64,000 bases of DNA from Monomorium pharaonis (Eukaryota > Arthropoda > Insecta > Hymenoptera > Formicidae), in contig NC_050468.1 in the NCBI RefSeq assembly GCF_013373865.1, positions 13,847,496 through 13,911,495 of the forward strand, written 5' to 3'. Position 1 is the stretch's first letter; the number at the start of each line of letters is the position of its first letter. The notes below the pieces were generated by a model, which saw nothing but the letters and a program-made list of their open reading frames with translations, had not been told where the DNA came from and did no database searches. The translations under genes and the position numbers were made by a program. Below are positions 33,621 through 46,376 of this stretch, one piece after another.

Positions 33621-34521
33621 CAAAAATGAATCACGCGTTAGATTCTCATCTTTCGATTAAATGCCGAGCGATTCTAAAGTCATTCGCTTTCTTTCGGCGT
33701 AAATAAAGTGAATTGGAGAGGGGCAGAATGAAGGAAGGAGAAAAACGGCGCTTCTACCTCCCCGTAGGAAACTCGATAGCCAAAATATTGAATTTCCGCA
33801 GAAAGGAAAGAGGATGGACATCGTCGTTTCCCCCGAAAAACGGCAAAGCGAAAAGTCGAACAACAGAGGGTGGCTCTCGCGCCACCTTTTCTTTCTTTCC
33901 CTTCGCATTTCTTACAAACACAGCTCTCCTACCCCCTCCCCCCCGACCTCGCGTTCCCTGTCGCGAGGGCAAGACTTCTCCCTTCGAATTGCACGAGAAA
34001 TCCCGCGGCGCCGGCCGATTCTAATCGATCTTTTGATTCCTCACCGTTTTAACTCTGCCCCGCGGGCATCCCTTAACGAAGACGTCGTTAACGCCCTTTT
34101 CCCCAGTTGCTTTAGCATTTTTTATGGCAAAACCCGCGCCTTTTTTTTTCGTCGTTATCGTCGCCGTGCTGGTGGGAATTCCAACAATTCCAAGCGCGCG
34201 AGAAATGCTCCGACTATTTCCGCGAAAAAGTAAGCATTTATTCCGATAATTTTGTACTTATACCCCCTTAGAAATTTTATACTTAAATCGTAAGATCAAT
34301 TAAGAATTAAGAGTCGAAGAATTAAAAATTCTGGAAAGAGAAAAATATTACAAACAAAAAAATGCATTTCAAATTTGCATATTTTAAAATGTTTCGACAA
34401 AAAATACTGTTTTATAAATATAGCTGTACTGATATATAATTATAATACGCAGATAATTATATATATGTAATATAATTAAATTGCAATCTGTTGCTTTAAA
34501 AAATATATACTTTAAACTAAA
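33621..34521. other. Spacer between the inverted arms; no gene seen
   Basis: About 0.9 kb with a GC-rich, CT-rich centre (33650-34230). Several overlapping frames on both strands lack any domain. No transposase is seen, so if the arms are TIRs the element is non-autonomous. Confidence 0.45.
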
Positions 34522-34736
34522 AAAATTATTCTAACTATAATTATATTTATATGACATACACATATACTAAATTCCTGATAAAAGAACATTTAATACGCTT
34601 AAGAAGATAGATTAAATTTTGAAAATATGCAATTCTGATCGAAAGTCGACTTACGCATTTTTACAAGTGTGCAACGTACAGATGAATCATTGGTATGTTG
34701 AGAGTACAATATTCTATTTCCGAGACGGAATATCGT
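34522..34736 (+). repeat. Arm 2 of the long inverted duplication
   Basis: Inverted partner of 33414-33620, with a few short indels. The match stops abruptly after GAGACGGAATATCG, where GC-rich unrelated DNA begins. Confidence 0.8.
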
Positions 34737-35616
34737 TCGCTCTCGCCGCGTCGGCGAGGGCTGCAAGTAATTTCGAGTGATTTCAATTTCAATTTAACCC
34801 CCTCAAGCCGATTTCGCCGGTTCTCCATTACTCTATTTCGAGGATCGGCCGACAAAGGCGTAATTATCCGATATTGTTGATGGCAACGAGAGTCCTATTA
34901 CGAATTCTCCCGCGCACGACTAATTCCACCCACGTTCCACAGAGTCCGCGGGTTTAATAATCATTCGTAGTTTCCCTACTGCAGCGCGGAGTAATACTTT
35001 CGGTATTGTTGCAATTATATGTGGAATAGCGCAAATCGCATTTGTATCTTAAAAGCACAACACAATTTCCACAATTGGCCTTCGTCTCATCGCATGTGCG
35101 TGTCAAGCATAATAATTTTCGTTAATTTTTCATTAACTATACATTTTGTGATTAATATAAGCTTATCGTTCGTCCTTGCTGTTACATCCTAATCAGATAA
35201 GATAACTCAAATAACCGGCGGTAACACGCGAACACATTTCCTCGGAATTTATTCAAGATCCTTGACAAATGCGGAGCGCAAAAAATTGCGTTTGCCGAGG
35301 GTGGAGAGATTCACGGGGGCAAATGTGCTCGTCGTGCCGGTAAAACCCCGAAAGAAGGATGCGGAAGGGGCGCGGGGGACGCGGGGGAAACTTTGGAGAT
35401 TTGGAGAGGTGGAGGATTCTCGGGTAAATTTTCGGCGACGGCACAAGTTGGGTGGGGGCGGCGAGAGACTTAAAGGGGAAAGGAGAGGGATGAGGAACGA
35501 CAATAACTTCTCGGCTCGGCGTACAATTTGATTTTATGCAACGCTTGGCACGCCTCTTAGCGCGAGATATCCTTATAACGTTTAACTAGATTGTTATGAT
35601 TGTTGTCCCCGGCACC

Positions 35617-35618
<2 letters not shown>

Positions 35619-35654
<36 letters not shown>

Positions 35655-35723
35655 CTCTCTCTAAGTCATCCTCTCTCTCTCTCTCTCTCCCTCTCTCCTG
35701 CCTCTCATCTCTCTCCCCTCCTC

Positions 35724-35756
<33 letters not shown>
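35619..35756 (+). repeat. Long compound (CT)n microsatellite
   Basis: About 138 bp of CT dinucleotides with CTCC and CATC interruptions. Confidence 0.95.
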
Positions 35757-35759
<3 letters not shown>

Positions 35760-37110
35760 GGTTCATCGAGATTCGCTCCGGTATACATACAAATGCCAAG
35801 TATGTATAAGTACACAGAGAAGGTGCTGGCAGAGGAAAACTCGCGAACGTGAATCCGCGACACTGAGCCTGCTTCCAGAGAAGCATCTTCACGCTGCGAA
35901 TCTGCGTTTCGTTTCTATCTCGCGTGGAGTATCGCCGCATTGCCGCTATTAACGAAATAATGAAAGCCTCGTGTGTGCCGAGAAGCTTTCTAATTATTCT
36001 TGAAGACTTATTTATTCACCCGCGGAAGTAAAAAGGAAAGAGGCAAACTTCCTTCGTAAAAATATGTGACACGGTTATTCTGACACATTATGTAATTCTT
36101 ACAGTTACAGATAGAGCTTTAATTTTTATCTGATTAATTCCGTCACAAAATACATATTAACTTTCATTTAAAGTGCGTGTTACACGTGTTAGTGGTACTT
36201 TAATCTTTTACCGTGACTCTTCGACGTGGCTTCCGTTCCACATCCTTCCTCCGTCTAACTTAGTATAACTTCGATTCAACTCTTGGTAAATGGTACTTTG
36301 GATACGAGTCTCTCGAGTCAGCTCCATATCTTCGAAGTTCAAAGAGAGAATAGGGACAAGCGTGTAGCGCGGTATACCCGCGAGGTATCGTTACCGAAGA
36401 TGCGCCCCGCTTGTGAGGTCGGGAGATTCGAATTTCGGGTCGGGGATCTTCGATCCCGACTTACCCGAGACTTAATCCGCGAGTTCGTTCGTTCGTTCGC
36501 TCATTCCCGCGCTTCCCGTTCGAAATGCACTCGTACGTGGGAAGGCGGACCGGCGAATCCGGAGGCAACGTATGATATTCATATTCTCGGCGGGGTCTAC
36601 CCGCGGGGGTAAGAGGGAGGAAAGGGGAGGCAGCTGGCGAAGGACGAAGACACAGAGGAGAGCGTAAGGGAGAAGGCGAGTGTGGCAGAGGTTAGCTGCT
36701 GGTGGTAGTTGGCAGAGCGTCGAAGGCAGTGGTGCAGACCAAGTGGCACGATGGAGGCAACCCTGGTATTCTAACCCTATAGCCGAGGGGGTCGACGCTG
36801 CCACTGCTGCTGCTGTTGCTGCCGCTGGTGCTGATGTTCGTGCTGGTGCCGGCAATACTGCTAGTGCTGGTGTACAGGCGAAGAATGGTGATAACACGAA
36901 GGCGGCGGCAGCGGCGACGGTGCCGGAACGCGAAGGGGAGGGACGAGAGCAGGAGGACGCGGGAAAGGAGGGTGGATACCACTCTGGATATTTCTTATCC
37001 CAGCGCACGTAACCCTCTAACAAGCTAGCAAAGTTTACCAATAAATTGTATGACGGCGAGCGTCGGCGATGGGGAGGAAGCCACCGGAATATCGTACCGC
37101 CGCGTTGGGC

Positions 37111-37150
37111 GGTGATGGTGGTTGGTGGTGGTGGTGGTGGTGGTGGTAGG
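37111..37150 (+). repeat. (TGG)n trinucleotide tract
   Basis: About 13 GGT/TGG triplets. It encodes a Pro run in the opposing minus-strand frame. Confidence 0.85.
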
Positions 37151-39320
37151 TAGTATGTTGGCTCGCTTTTGTGTCCCCTACCCTTCTTCATGCCTCCTTT
37201 ACCCTTTTTTCCTTATCTCTTATCCGCTTCTTACCGAAGAGTCATCTCGCTTGAACAAAATATGATTTTCAAAAATCATGACCACATCGGCGGAACCGAA
37301 CTGGTAACTTCTGAATTGATACTCTGACCTCATGTTTGGTAAACCTGTTTCGTTAACAGCAATTGTACGCGCCAAGAATGATTTTTGATATAAATTGATG
37401 GAATAAATTTCATTCTTTTCCTCAGCATCTTTCTTCGTTTACTTTCCTTTCATTCCTTTGTCTTTGCGACTTCTTTAGTTTGATTAGTTTTGATATTTGT
37501 ATATATTTAGATTGTCGCATAAAATTAATAAAATAGATATTCCCTAAAAAGAATTGCAATTAACCGTGAAAGAAAATAGTCAACTGCGAATTCTATTTAG
37601 AAAGCCCAACTCTTGTAATTTGATTGAGTTTTCTTTAAATTTAAACATTGTTTCAGTAAAATCTACTTTAACGGCAAAAAACATCTATTTATTAATTATC
37701 ACGTATCAAAAGAAAATGTTCTCAAATAATTTCGATTAAAACCTCGAATATTATCATCGAAATGCAATATTTGAATTTTAAGAATGTTTTCTTTAAAAAT
37801 TTGCTTCTTAGCAATTAATATAAATATTTTTTCCTTCTGAATAAATGATAAAAAGTTTTAATCAGAATTTTGGCTATAAAACCAACTGTAAAGAAAAACA
37901 ACAAAAAATTTAAACTTAACAATGCAAAGCTTATAATGACTTATTTTGTTGAAGTTTTTGATAGTTAAATTTTAAATAAATAAATGGATTCAAATGAACT
38001 TTTGCATAATTATTTATTAAAGTTTTATTAGTATATATAAGAAAATTGATGTAATTCGTAACGCTACTTCTTCATTACATTTGCAAAAAAAGTACTACAA
38101 AACGTGATTTTATCATAAGAATAAACAGTCAACGAAAAATCAAAGAACTTTTAAATTAATAAGGAAATTATGTATAAATTTTTGGTAATACTTTTAAAAT
38201 GTGACACATACATTCTTAATAGAACGCATTTACGATCGTGCGCTTTCTAGTTGTGTAAAACCGGCTCACTCTTTTTCTCATATATTTCTCCCTCTCTTTC
38301 TCTTTCTCGATGAAACGCCAAATGTTGGCGCACATCGCCAATAAGAGAAACAGGACAGAAACAGAAAAGCGGCGGGAAAAGAAGAGTGGGATGGAGGGAG
38401 CGGACGATTATAACCGAATACCATTTCGGAAACATAATGCGGCATTCGCGCGAGCGAACGTACTTTATAATGGAGTCACATCACATCGGTTACACAATCA
38501 CAATACTAATTCGACATAATGGCTACGTATTTCTCCCGACGGGAACCAAAAACGCGCGAACGCGTGGCCGGAGTTATGTTCGCAGCTTTCAATTACAATA
38601 TAACCAATTCCTTCGAGAAAGAAACCGTAAAATTAGAGAAAATTATATATGAATTAGTCTGATCTCAATTCACCGTAAGACAAATTTAAAGATTAAACAT
38701 AAAAATCAAAATTCATAAAAATCTATACGAATAGAAATACGAACTGTAGAATTATTTATAACTCTCTTTATATGTACTTCACTTTTGCCTTTATATAGAA
38801 CAGATTTTCTGTTTTTTTTTCTTCAAAAAATTTAACAAATTTGATGCAATTTTTTTTAGTGATATAAATGTTGAGATATAAAATGTTTTTAACTAAACAA
38901 TTAAAAATTAAAAATTTAGAGGTTTTTTTATTAATATAAATTAAGTTTTATGTCAAATAAAATAAACTTTAGTTAATTTTTAATGAGTCTTACTTTAAGT
39001 CAACAATTATTGTCCAAACAGTAATTATAAAAATATTTAATAATATTAAATTGTAAAATCAACATATTATTTCTAATATTTTTTGGTTTACAAAATTAAT
39101 AATTATCAAAACTGTTAAAAATATTTATTATATTTCGAATAAACACATATAAGTTGGTGAGGTGCGAATTATTAATATTATCAATTTTATAATGATAATA
39201 CACTTGCAACAATTTTTAAAATTTTTGAATCTCACTATGCAATTTTATCACATCTCAAAACGCAGTCATGACTATGTCCGAAAAAAGAAAAAGAAAGAAG
39301 CATGCAGGAGAACTCTTTGC

Positions 39321-39735
39321 ATATACAGCATGTATCAGAAAATACATATAGTTTATTTACATTTTTATTTTTAAGAAATTACAAGGAAAATGAATTTAAA
39401 AAATAATTATTACTTTACTAATAATTGCAAAATTCTTTATAGACTTTTCAAATGTTCAGTATATTAAAATTTAATAGCACAGATATAATAAGGCTTGATG
39501 TCAATAATTAATTTTATTATATATTTTCTTGTCTCCCTTTCTCTCTTTTAATTAAATTTTGGATAAATATTTAATAATAATTTAATTTAATTTAAAGTTT
39601 ATTTATATTTGAATAAATTTTATAAAGAAAATTAACAAGAACGTAAACGTAATAAAAGTTTCATTTTTTATTGCAAAAACATCTAGTTCTCTTCGAATAA
39701 TGAAAAATTCGGGACTTTTGATACATCCTGTATAT
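39321..39735. mobile_element. 407-bp TIR element ending ACAG/CTGT
   Basis: The left end ACAGCATGTATCAGAAAA (39325) and the reverse complement of the right end (ACAGGATGTATCAAAAG, ending 39731) match with few mismatches. ATAT flanks both sides as a possible target duplication, or simply TA. The interior is AT-rich without a frame. The short TIR resembles the CAGGGTGT-type ends common among insect mariner-like elements. Confidence 0.6.
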
Positions 39736-42700
39736 GCATACATCGAAGTTGATCGGAAGCGATGTATTCATCCTGAAATATCTCTTGGTGGAAAGGTCGT
39801 GGCGAGCACGCTCTGAATGTTGTCCATTCCTTTCCGGCATTCTCATATATTTGCTCTTCTGACCGAGCAACCTCGCTGCTCGGATTTACCGAAGTTCTCC
39901 TTCGATTGCCAGAAAAAAATCACTCGATCGAGTAATCTTAATCTGCAATATGCTTTCCTTGTGACATTTATCTGAATCTATTTTCTTTCTTTCTCTAATA
40001 TACACCAAATTTTTATAAAATACATGTTCTTTCTTAATTTTATTAAAAATTGCTTAAATAATGTTTTATTATTTACTGTATACTATTGCCATAAAATTAA
40101 TATTTATAATATTTTGAGTAGATTTGAGTTGATTTATATTATATATTGGAATAGAGAGTATAAAACATAAAATATATGACATTTAAAGTATTGAAAATGA
40201 AGATCTTTATAATTTATACTTTTTTAGTTGCTCTGACTATAACAATGAATAAACTGCAAGATCTATCTTTCTCTTTTTCTTTCCCTCTTGTTTTGCACGT
40301 AGTAACTTTAAATGGAAATGAATATTTAAGATTATTAATATATACATTCAAACAGAAAAAAACATTGATACTTTATTTTATTTAATATAGCATCAATATT
40401 TATATAATATTAGTATCTTTTTTCATTTTATCATTCTCATCACACATCTCGATAAATCCCCGAAGTATAAGCGATTATCAGAGCGCTGTTGAATCCGGAA
40501 GATGCTGCTGTTATGAAATATTTGAAGTCGACGCACGCTTTGTTGATTATTATGCAATGGTCATTAGGTAAAAAAAATGCGGGACTAATAACTACATGGT
40601 TTACTTTCCTTCCGGAGGAAAGAACGAGTGAAAGTGCCGATAGCAAGTAGGAAAGAAAGAGAAAAAGAAGGAGAGAAAGAGAAAGATTTGTTCAGAACCG
40701 GACGAGGTGACTGGCGGAGGTTTAAGCGTTTCTTCTCCGGGTCTCTCTTCGTGTGCAATCGATTCTTCCGCCATATCGCACGGACCACTTCAGGGGGGCA
40801 AGAAGGCACGTATTAACGCCGCCGCACCGAGACGACAGTCGGTCGGAAAAAAAAACTTCGTCCCACTCGCGTTCCTTTCCTGCCGCGTCCTCTCCCGCGA
40901 GTTTCTCTTTCTTTCTTTCTTTCTTTACGTTACTTTTTTTCTTCTCCCCGGTTCGACCACCCGCGGCTTTGCCACTACAATATTTACGGGTGCAAACCGA
41001 CGAGCGATTTTCACTTAAGCCGATTCACTTCGCCGACGATTCGAGATATATCCGCTTGTGCACTTTGTCTCACCCTCGAGTGCCGACGCAATCCGATGCA
41101 ATGGAACATGACCCAAGTAGCCAAGTAGCCAGGGAGAAAGTCGAGTTCTGTGTATCGACCTGTTACAAGTAATTATCGATTAGTATGATTAACATTTTCC
41201 CCACAAATGGTCCAAATATATGTAATGCAGAAGTAATTTTACATGCAAGATTTTAACATTTTTCTCTAAAATTTTGTGAAATTTTACCGAAAAAATTTTT
41301 TAATACAATATCTCCAACTTTTAATTAATTATTATCATCAATTTAATCTGAATACGTGTTTTTAAAACATCAAAGAAACAAACAATTCTATTTAGCAGGT
41401 TGTACATTTTTAATTCTCTTATTATTATTTTGAGCATATTTTATTTAAATAATTTATATGCAAATATCTGTAATTAATAATATGTAAAAATTGATTGCAT
41501 GTAATACATAATTTATATTTTTCATTATATTTATAATGAACTTGATTACAACACATAATGTTGTTACGTCGTAGATTTTCGGACGGTGAGGATCTATTAA
41601 GGTCAAAACTTTGTTCGTTAGCAAATTGTCAATGTCATTTACGGAGGGGACCGCGTAAAACTTATATTTAGCCCCGGTTTCGTGGGGGTTTTCAAAAATG
41701 GGCAAAGGGCAGACCTTCAGTGCGCGCGTTTCAGAGGCAGGCGGGTGCGGCTCCGCATTAGCGTCAACGAGTCAGAAAACTCCCCTGCGGCTCGCGTCGC
41801 TACAATATTTATGGGGTTGCTCGCGCGAGCGAGCGATTCCCGTTCGCGCGAGTTCGCCTCGTTGGGCGCTCAAGGTCCTAACGAGTCTTAACGCGTGTGC
41901 GAGATGAGCTTAGGACGAGCGCGAAAAATTAATGAGCGTCAACCAGTAACGCCTGAAATTGTGCATTTTTTAAGAATACCTTATCGCCGAAAGAAAATAA
42001 CATGCGGAGTTAAGTTTGCCGCCTCAAAACAATTCACAATGCAAGTGCATTTTTCATTGAATATTTCGTGTATTTAAATTCGAAACAGAGCATAAAAAAT
42101 CGTATACATTTTGTAAATTTAATTTTTTATTCTATTGACAGAGAAAAATGTATCTTACGTTTTAATTATTGCTTTTTTATTATCTTTTATAATTAAACTA
42201 AAATATATTCTTATTAGAAGTCAAAAGTACTGATAACATTCTGCAAGTTTGAAAGTTATTGAATATTAAATAAATTATATATTAAATAAATATTCAAACA
42301 TTTCAATTTTTAGAGAATGTTACTTGAAATATTTTACATAGCAAATAATTACATTACAATTATCTCGACTTTTTACAATTAGATCATTTCTCTCTTCTCA
42401 TTAAAAATTTTGTTTACATTAAGTATTTATTTTGATCTAAAGAATTTAATTTTCTATTTGATTTCAATGCGTGATCAATTTTCATAATTTATTTCTGCAT
42501 ATTTGTAGTATTAAAAGTTACATCGACTTTACAATTAAACTAATTTATTTCAATTTCGATTCAAATCTATCGCTTTTGAGATTTTTTGCTCCTCTCGTTT
42601 CTCTGTTCTACGTCTTTTGCTTAAGAGAGAAAGAATCGCGGAATGAGGCGTCGCCGGAGATGGAGAAAAACTTGTCCCCCGTTGCTCCTTCTTCATCGAC

Positions 42701-43238
42701 GCCAAAGGATCTACCCGTGAATCGGCGGCGCGAGTCGAAATCGTCGGAATCGAGTCGAGAAAATCGTGAAAACGGGCGAAGTCTCGCGACTAATCAGCCG
42801 ACCGTCGGTTTACGCCTTCGTTCCCACCGCCCGTTCGTCGCCTTCGTGTTCATTCCAAGCCGTCTTCTCTTTCTCTCGGGGGCGACCGGGAGTTTAAAAG
42901 AGGGCGGCCGAGTTTCTCTTTTTTTCTCTCCTCTCTTTCTCCTTGTCTGTTCCTTTACCCTCCGTCGCGCGCAATCACGGAGAAATGTCGCCTTCGACGA
43001 AGGGGTGTAAGTACCGGTCCCGAACAAGTAAGTTCAAAGAGCCGGAACCGGAAACGGTTTTCTCGGATTTTTACCGAATTCGTCGTGCCCGACTTCGAGT
43101 TTTCGTAAATCGAATCCTCTCGCGGTGCGCGCGAAGAGATGGAATCGAAGAATTAATATAATAACTGATTTAAAAGTACGAAAGCTGCAGAAATAAAAGA
43201 ATGATGATGATGAAGACACGCGATAAATTCAAATTATA
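39736..43238. other. No gene seen
   Basis: AT-rich DNA with GC-rich patches at 40610-41110, 41580-41910 and 42590-43150. A frame from 42660 (MEKNLSPVAP...) and its neighbours are Ser/Arg-rich with no domain. A short (CTTT)n lies near 40905. Confidence 0.4.
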
Positions 43239-43585
43239 CACCAAGAGAAAAAAAGTTGCAATAATCATAATATTACCATAATTTATAGTTATTTTTGAAC
43301 CCAACCGTATTTTTACAGTTATTCAACAATATACAGTTTGTTTAAATTATATTGAAGTTCTCATAATTATAATTAATTTACACGACTCGTGATTACCATA
43401 ACTAAAATGGAGATTTTAATAGTAAGTATTATAAAACAATCATTATTAACATCTACTATAAGCATATAGTTATTGTTACCAATATTATATATTAATAATT
43501 ACCATAAATATGATATTCCTATCTATAATTATTTTTTTATGCAATTATAATCGCAAATATCATATTTTTTTTCAGGATAAATGTA
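43239..43585. mobile_element. Possible decayed MITE
   Basis: The left end TACACCAAGAGAAAAAAAG resembles the TACACTGAAAAAAA terminus seen at 9432. The right end TTTTTTTTCAGGATAAATGTA is an approximate inverted partner. The interior is rich in ATAATTATAAT and ACCATAA blocks. The inversion is weak, so this is tentative. Confidence 0.3.
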
Positions 43586-46261
43586 TGTTACTTCTATTGA
43601 AAGTAGACGCCTCTTGTTGAACAAGAATAAAATATTTATCACCGTTACTATCATTATTATTACCATATTTTCTGATTTAATTTCAGATTAAATTTTAAAA
43701 TCAATTTTATTATGCTCGCAGATGCGTTTTAATAATTATTCATAATAGTATTGAATTGACACGGATTGAAATCCATTTCACTTTTCAACGGCGGGACTGA
43801 CTCACTTCGATATTCTAGATTAATTAAACTCAGGCCAGAAATTTTCGCATTTACCGAGCGTGGAGTAAAATTAATGTGAAATATAAGTAGATGCGATTTC
43901 GCTGACGATAATAATATAACGCAACGTAAAGTCACTTAAAAAAATTTCTTCCCTGCACTGTCTCGAACGATCTCTATCGTAAATACGTATCTACCACACT
44001 ATCTTTATTATTTATGCGAATTAATAAATAAAATACGGAACTACGCGTATTACAAACGGAGATCTCGCCTTTCGATCGTCTCGCTACGACGCGAAGGAAG
44101 TTCACGGGGATGCTTTTCGCCATCTTTCTAATGTTTCTCGCGCCGGCTATTTTATTCGCGTATGAATGAATAAATAAATAAGCACCAAGTGTAACGAGTG
44201 CGGATCCTGTGCATACATCCGGCGGGTGGACACCGGCAGAGGAAGGGTGGCGGAAGGGAGGGAACTAGGAGCGAAAAGTCGTTCGACGCGTAGGGTAAAT
44301 AAAGTTTTAAATTTCCGCAGCTCCCCGCACTGCCCCCCCCCCCTCTCTTCCAGCGGGATCTTCGCTTCGCCTCGGCCGACGGCGGCGCCTCCACTATCTG
44401 CATAATATATCTCTAATGTGGCGGAGGGAAAAGAGGGTGGCAAAACTTGCCTGCCGCGCTCCTTCGCCCGGTATAATGTAAGGCGAACTCCGCGAAGGGA
44501 CGGCTAGGGAGAAGGGGGAGGAGGGACGGGAATCGACGGAGGTGGTTTCTGGTGAGATTCTGCGAGCGGGTAAGGCGACCGTCCCCTCCCCCTCGCTTAC
44601 CCCTGCCCCAGCTAGCTCGCGCGGAGGCACGGTGCTTAAATAACGCGAGTTTGGATTTATAGTAATACTTTTATGAAATAATGTTAGTGGCGGATATTAA
44701 GGCAGACACTGCTGGGAGCGTCGCTGGCTAAGCGCCATCCGGGAGCGTCGCGTCCGTTCCACCCCCTACTTTCCTCCGGCCCGCTGCCGCCGTCGTCGTC
44801 GTGCCACCGCGGGACCTCCTCACCCTCGATTTTCCGCGTTTCTGACGCGCGTTTCGTGGAAAAACTTCCAACGGCGATCTTTCCACTCGTATCGGCGAGT
44901 TCGATATTGATTTCTCGGACACGCGTGAATAATAGGGAAGAGGTCCCTGCGCTCTCTTAAACTGAATCAGTCAAAATTTCATTGCCTGAAAGAACATGGT
45001 TTCACTGTGAAAATAAGGGAGTATTTCTTCAAATACTTATCTTCAGTGTAAATAGTCACATTCTGTTCTTCTATTCTATTGATCTTACTGAGAGAGATTA
45101 TGGTTTATAAAATCATAATTTTACTGTAAAGTCGATAATAATCCTATATACTTATATTTATGTGCTGTAGTACAACTTTTAAAGCTTTCTAAATTTTAAA
45201 TTATTGCTTCAGAATAATCCTTCACTTTTATTAAATAAAGCCTTGGTAAATAATTCAGATTTTTAAAATTTTAATATATTACTTTTTTTATTTTTAGATT
45301 TACTATTCGCAACAATTATTTCTAGCAATCTAAGTATTGATTAAAATAATTTGCAAGCGATTTTTTAAAATAAGATTTTGCAGTGAATATAATATAATAG
45401 TTGTATTCTTTATTACTTTTTAGTTATCATACGAATCTTATTTCAGAAAAATTTAATATAAAATTAGTTAAAGTTAATAACATATTATATAAAGTGTGCA
45501 CATTTAATCTTTCAGCAATAAATAAAAATGAAAAAAAATTATTAATCCGAATAATGCTCCGAAAAACTTACAAAATCTCTAATTAACTTTACAAGCTCTT
45601 TTTATAAAAAAAAGAAACGATGTAAGAGAACATTGACTTTTTTAAAACCATATACTCGAACTATAGAGCTATACTTTTTCAAGACTGCTCTGAAGCGAAT
45701 AAATTTATTAACTACAATGACAGTAAAAAACCTGCTTATAAAATGCCGCTTCTGAAATTTGTAATTTTAAAATGCAAACTTATTAAATGCTGAAAGGAAA
45801 GAAAATGTTGGCGTTTCCTACGTTTCAACGTTCGAACGGCGTTTCAAACGTAAAATGTGGCACCAGGTCTCCAGGGTGTTTTCTCGAACTGCGCAAGCGA
45901 ACCCCGCGGGAGGAATGGAGATGACGACAATGATGGCGATCCGTGCATAACGAGAATGTGAGAGAGAGAAAGAGAGAGTCTTGTAAAATTCGCCGGGGAA
46001 CGCTCTTTAATTAGCACGCCGTGCTCGGCGAAGAAGGCGCTCGGGATCGGAGATGGGGCACCGAGAGAGAGAAAGAGAATGTGTGGGAGAGGAGGCACTT
46101 AAATAATTATCGTTTCGAAGCGCGCAGAGAGCGGCGCGACGCGAGCGGAGGCCGCATCTGTTTCTGATTATTAATTAATATCAACCAACCCGCGGGGGGA
46201 GGGCGGGGAGGAAGCCGCGCGTTCGCATGAGCGCGCCCGCTACTCGCCCGCGTACGCAGTC

Positions 46262-46376
46262 TCACACACATACACACACACACACACACATACACAAAAC
46301 ATACACATAAAATACACACACACACATACACATATATACACATATACACGCGCGCGCGCGCGTACACATCCACACA
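46262..46376 (+). repeat. Compound (CA)n-(TA)n-(CG)n microsatellite
   Basis: Mostly CA dinucleotides with TA interruptions, then a CG run of about 14 bp, then CA again. The alternating purine-pyrimidine stretch could adopt Z-DNA. Confidence 0.9.

Larger units (their letters stand above)
34737..39320. other. No gene seen
   Basis: GC-rich patches at 34740-34960, 35210-35530 and 36230-37200, then AT-rich DNA. A 239-codon minus-strand frame at 36472-37191 is made of Pro, Ala and Ser runs encoded by simple repeats and is opposed by equally long plus-strand frames, so I do not call it. (TGG)n occurs at 37111-37150. Confidence 0.4.

Noticed and set aside
36472..37191. 239-codon minus-strand frame
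   Set aside because: It is composed of Pro, Ala and Ser runs from simple repeats, overlaps comparable plus-strand frames, and has no domain or splice context. A composition artefact is more likely.
43034..43161. Continuation of Ser/Arg-rich frames near 42.6-43.2 kb as a gene
   Set aside because: Frames on both strands end at compositional boundaries and show no conserved domain.
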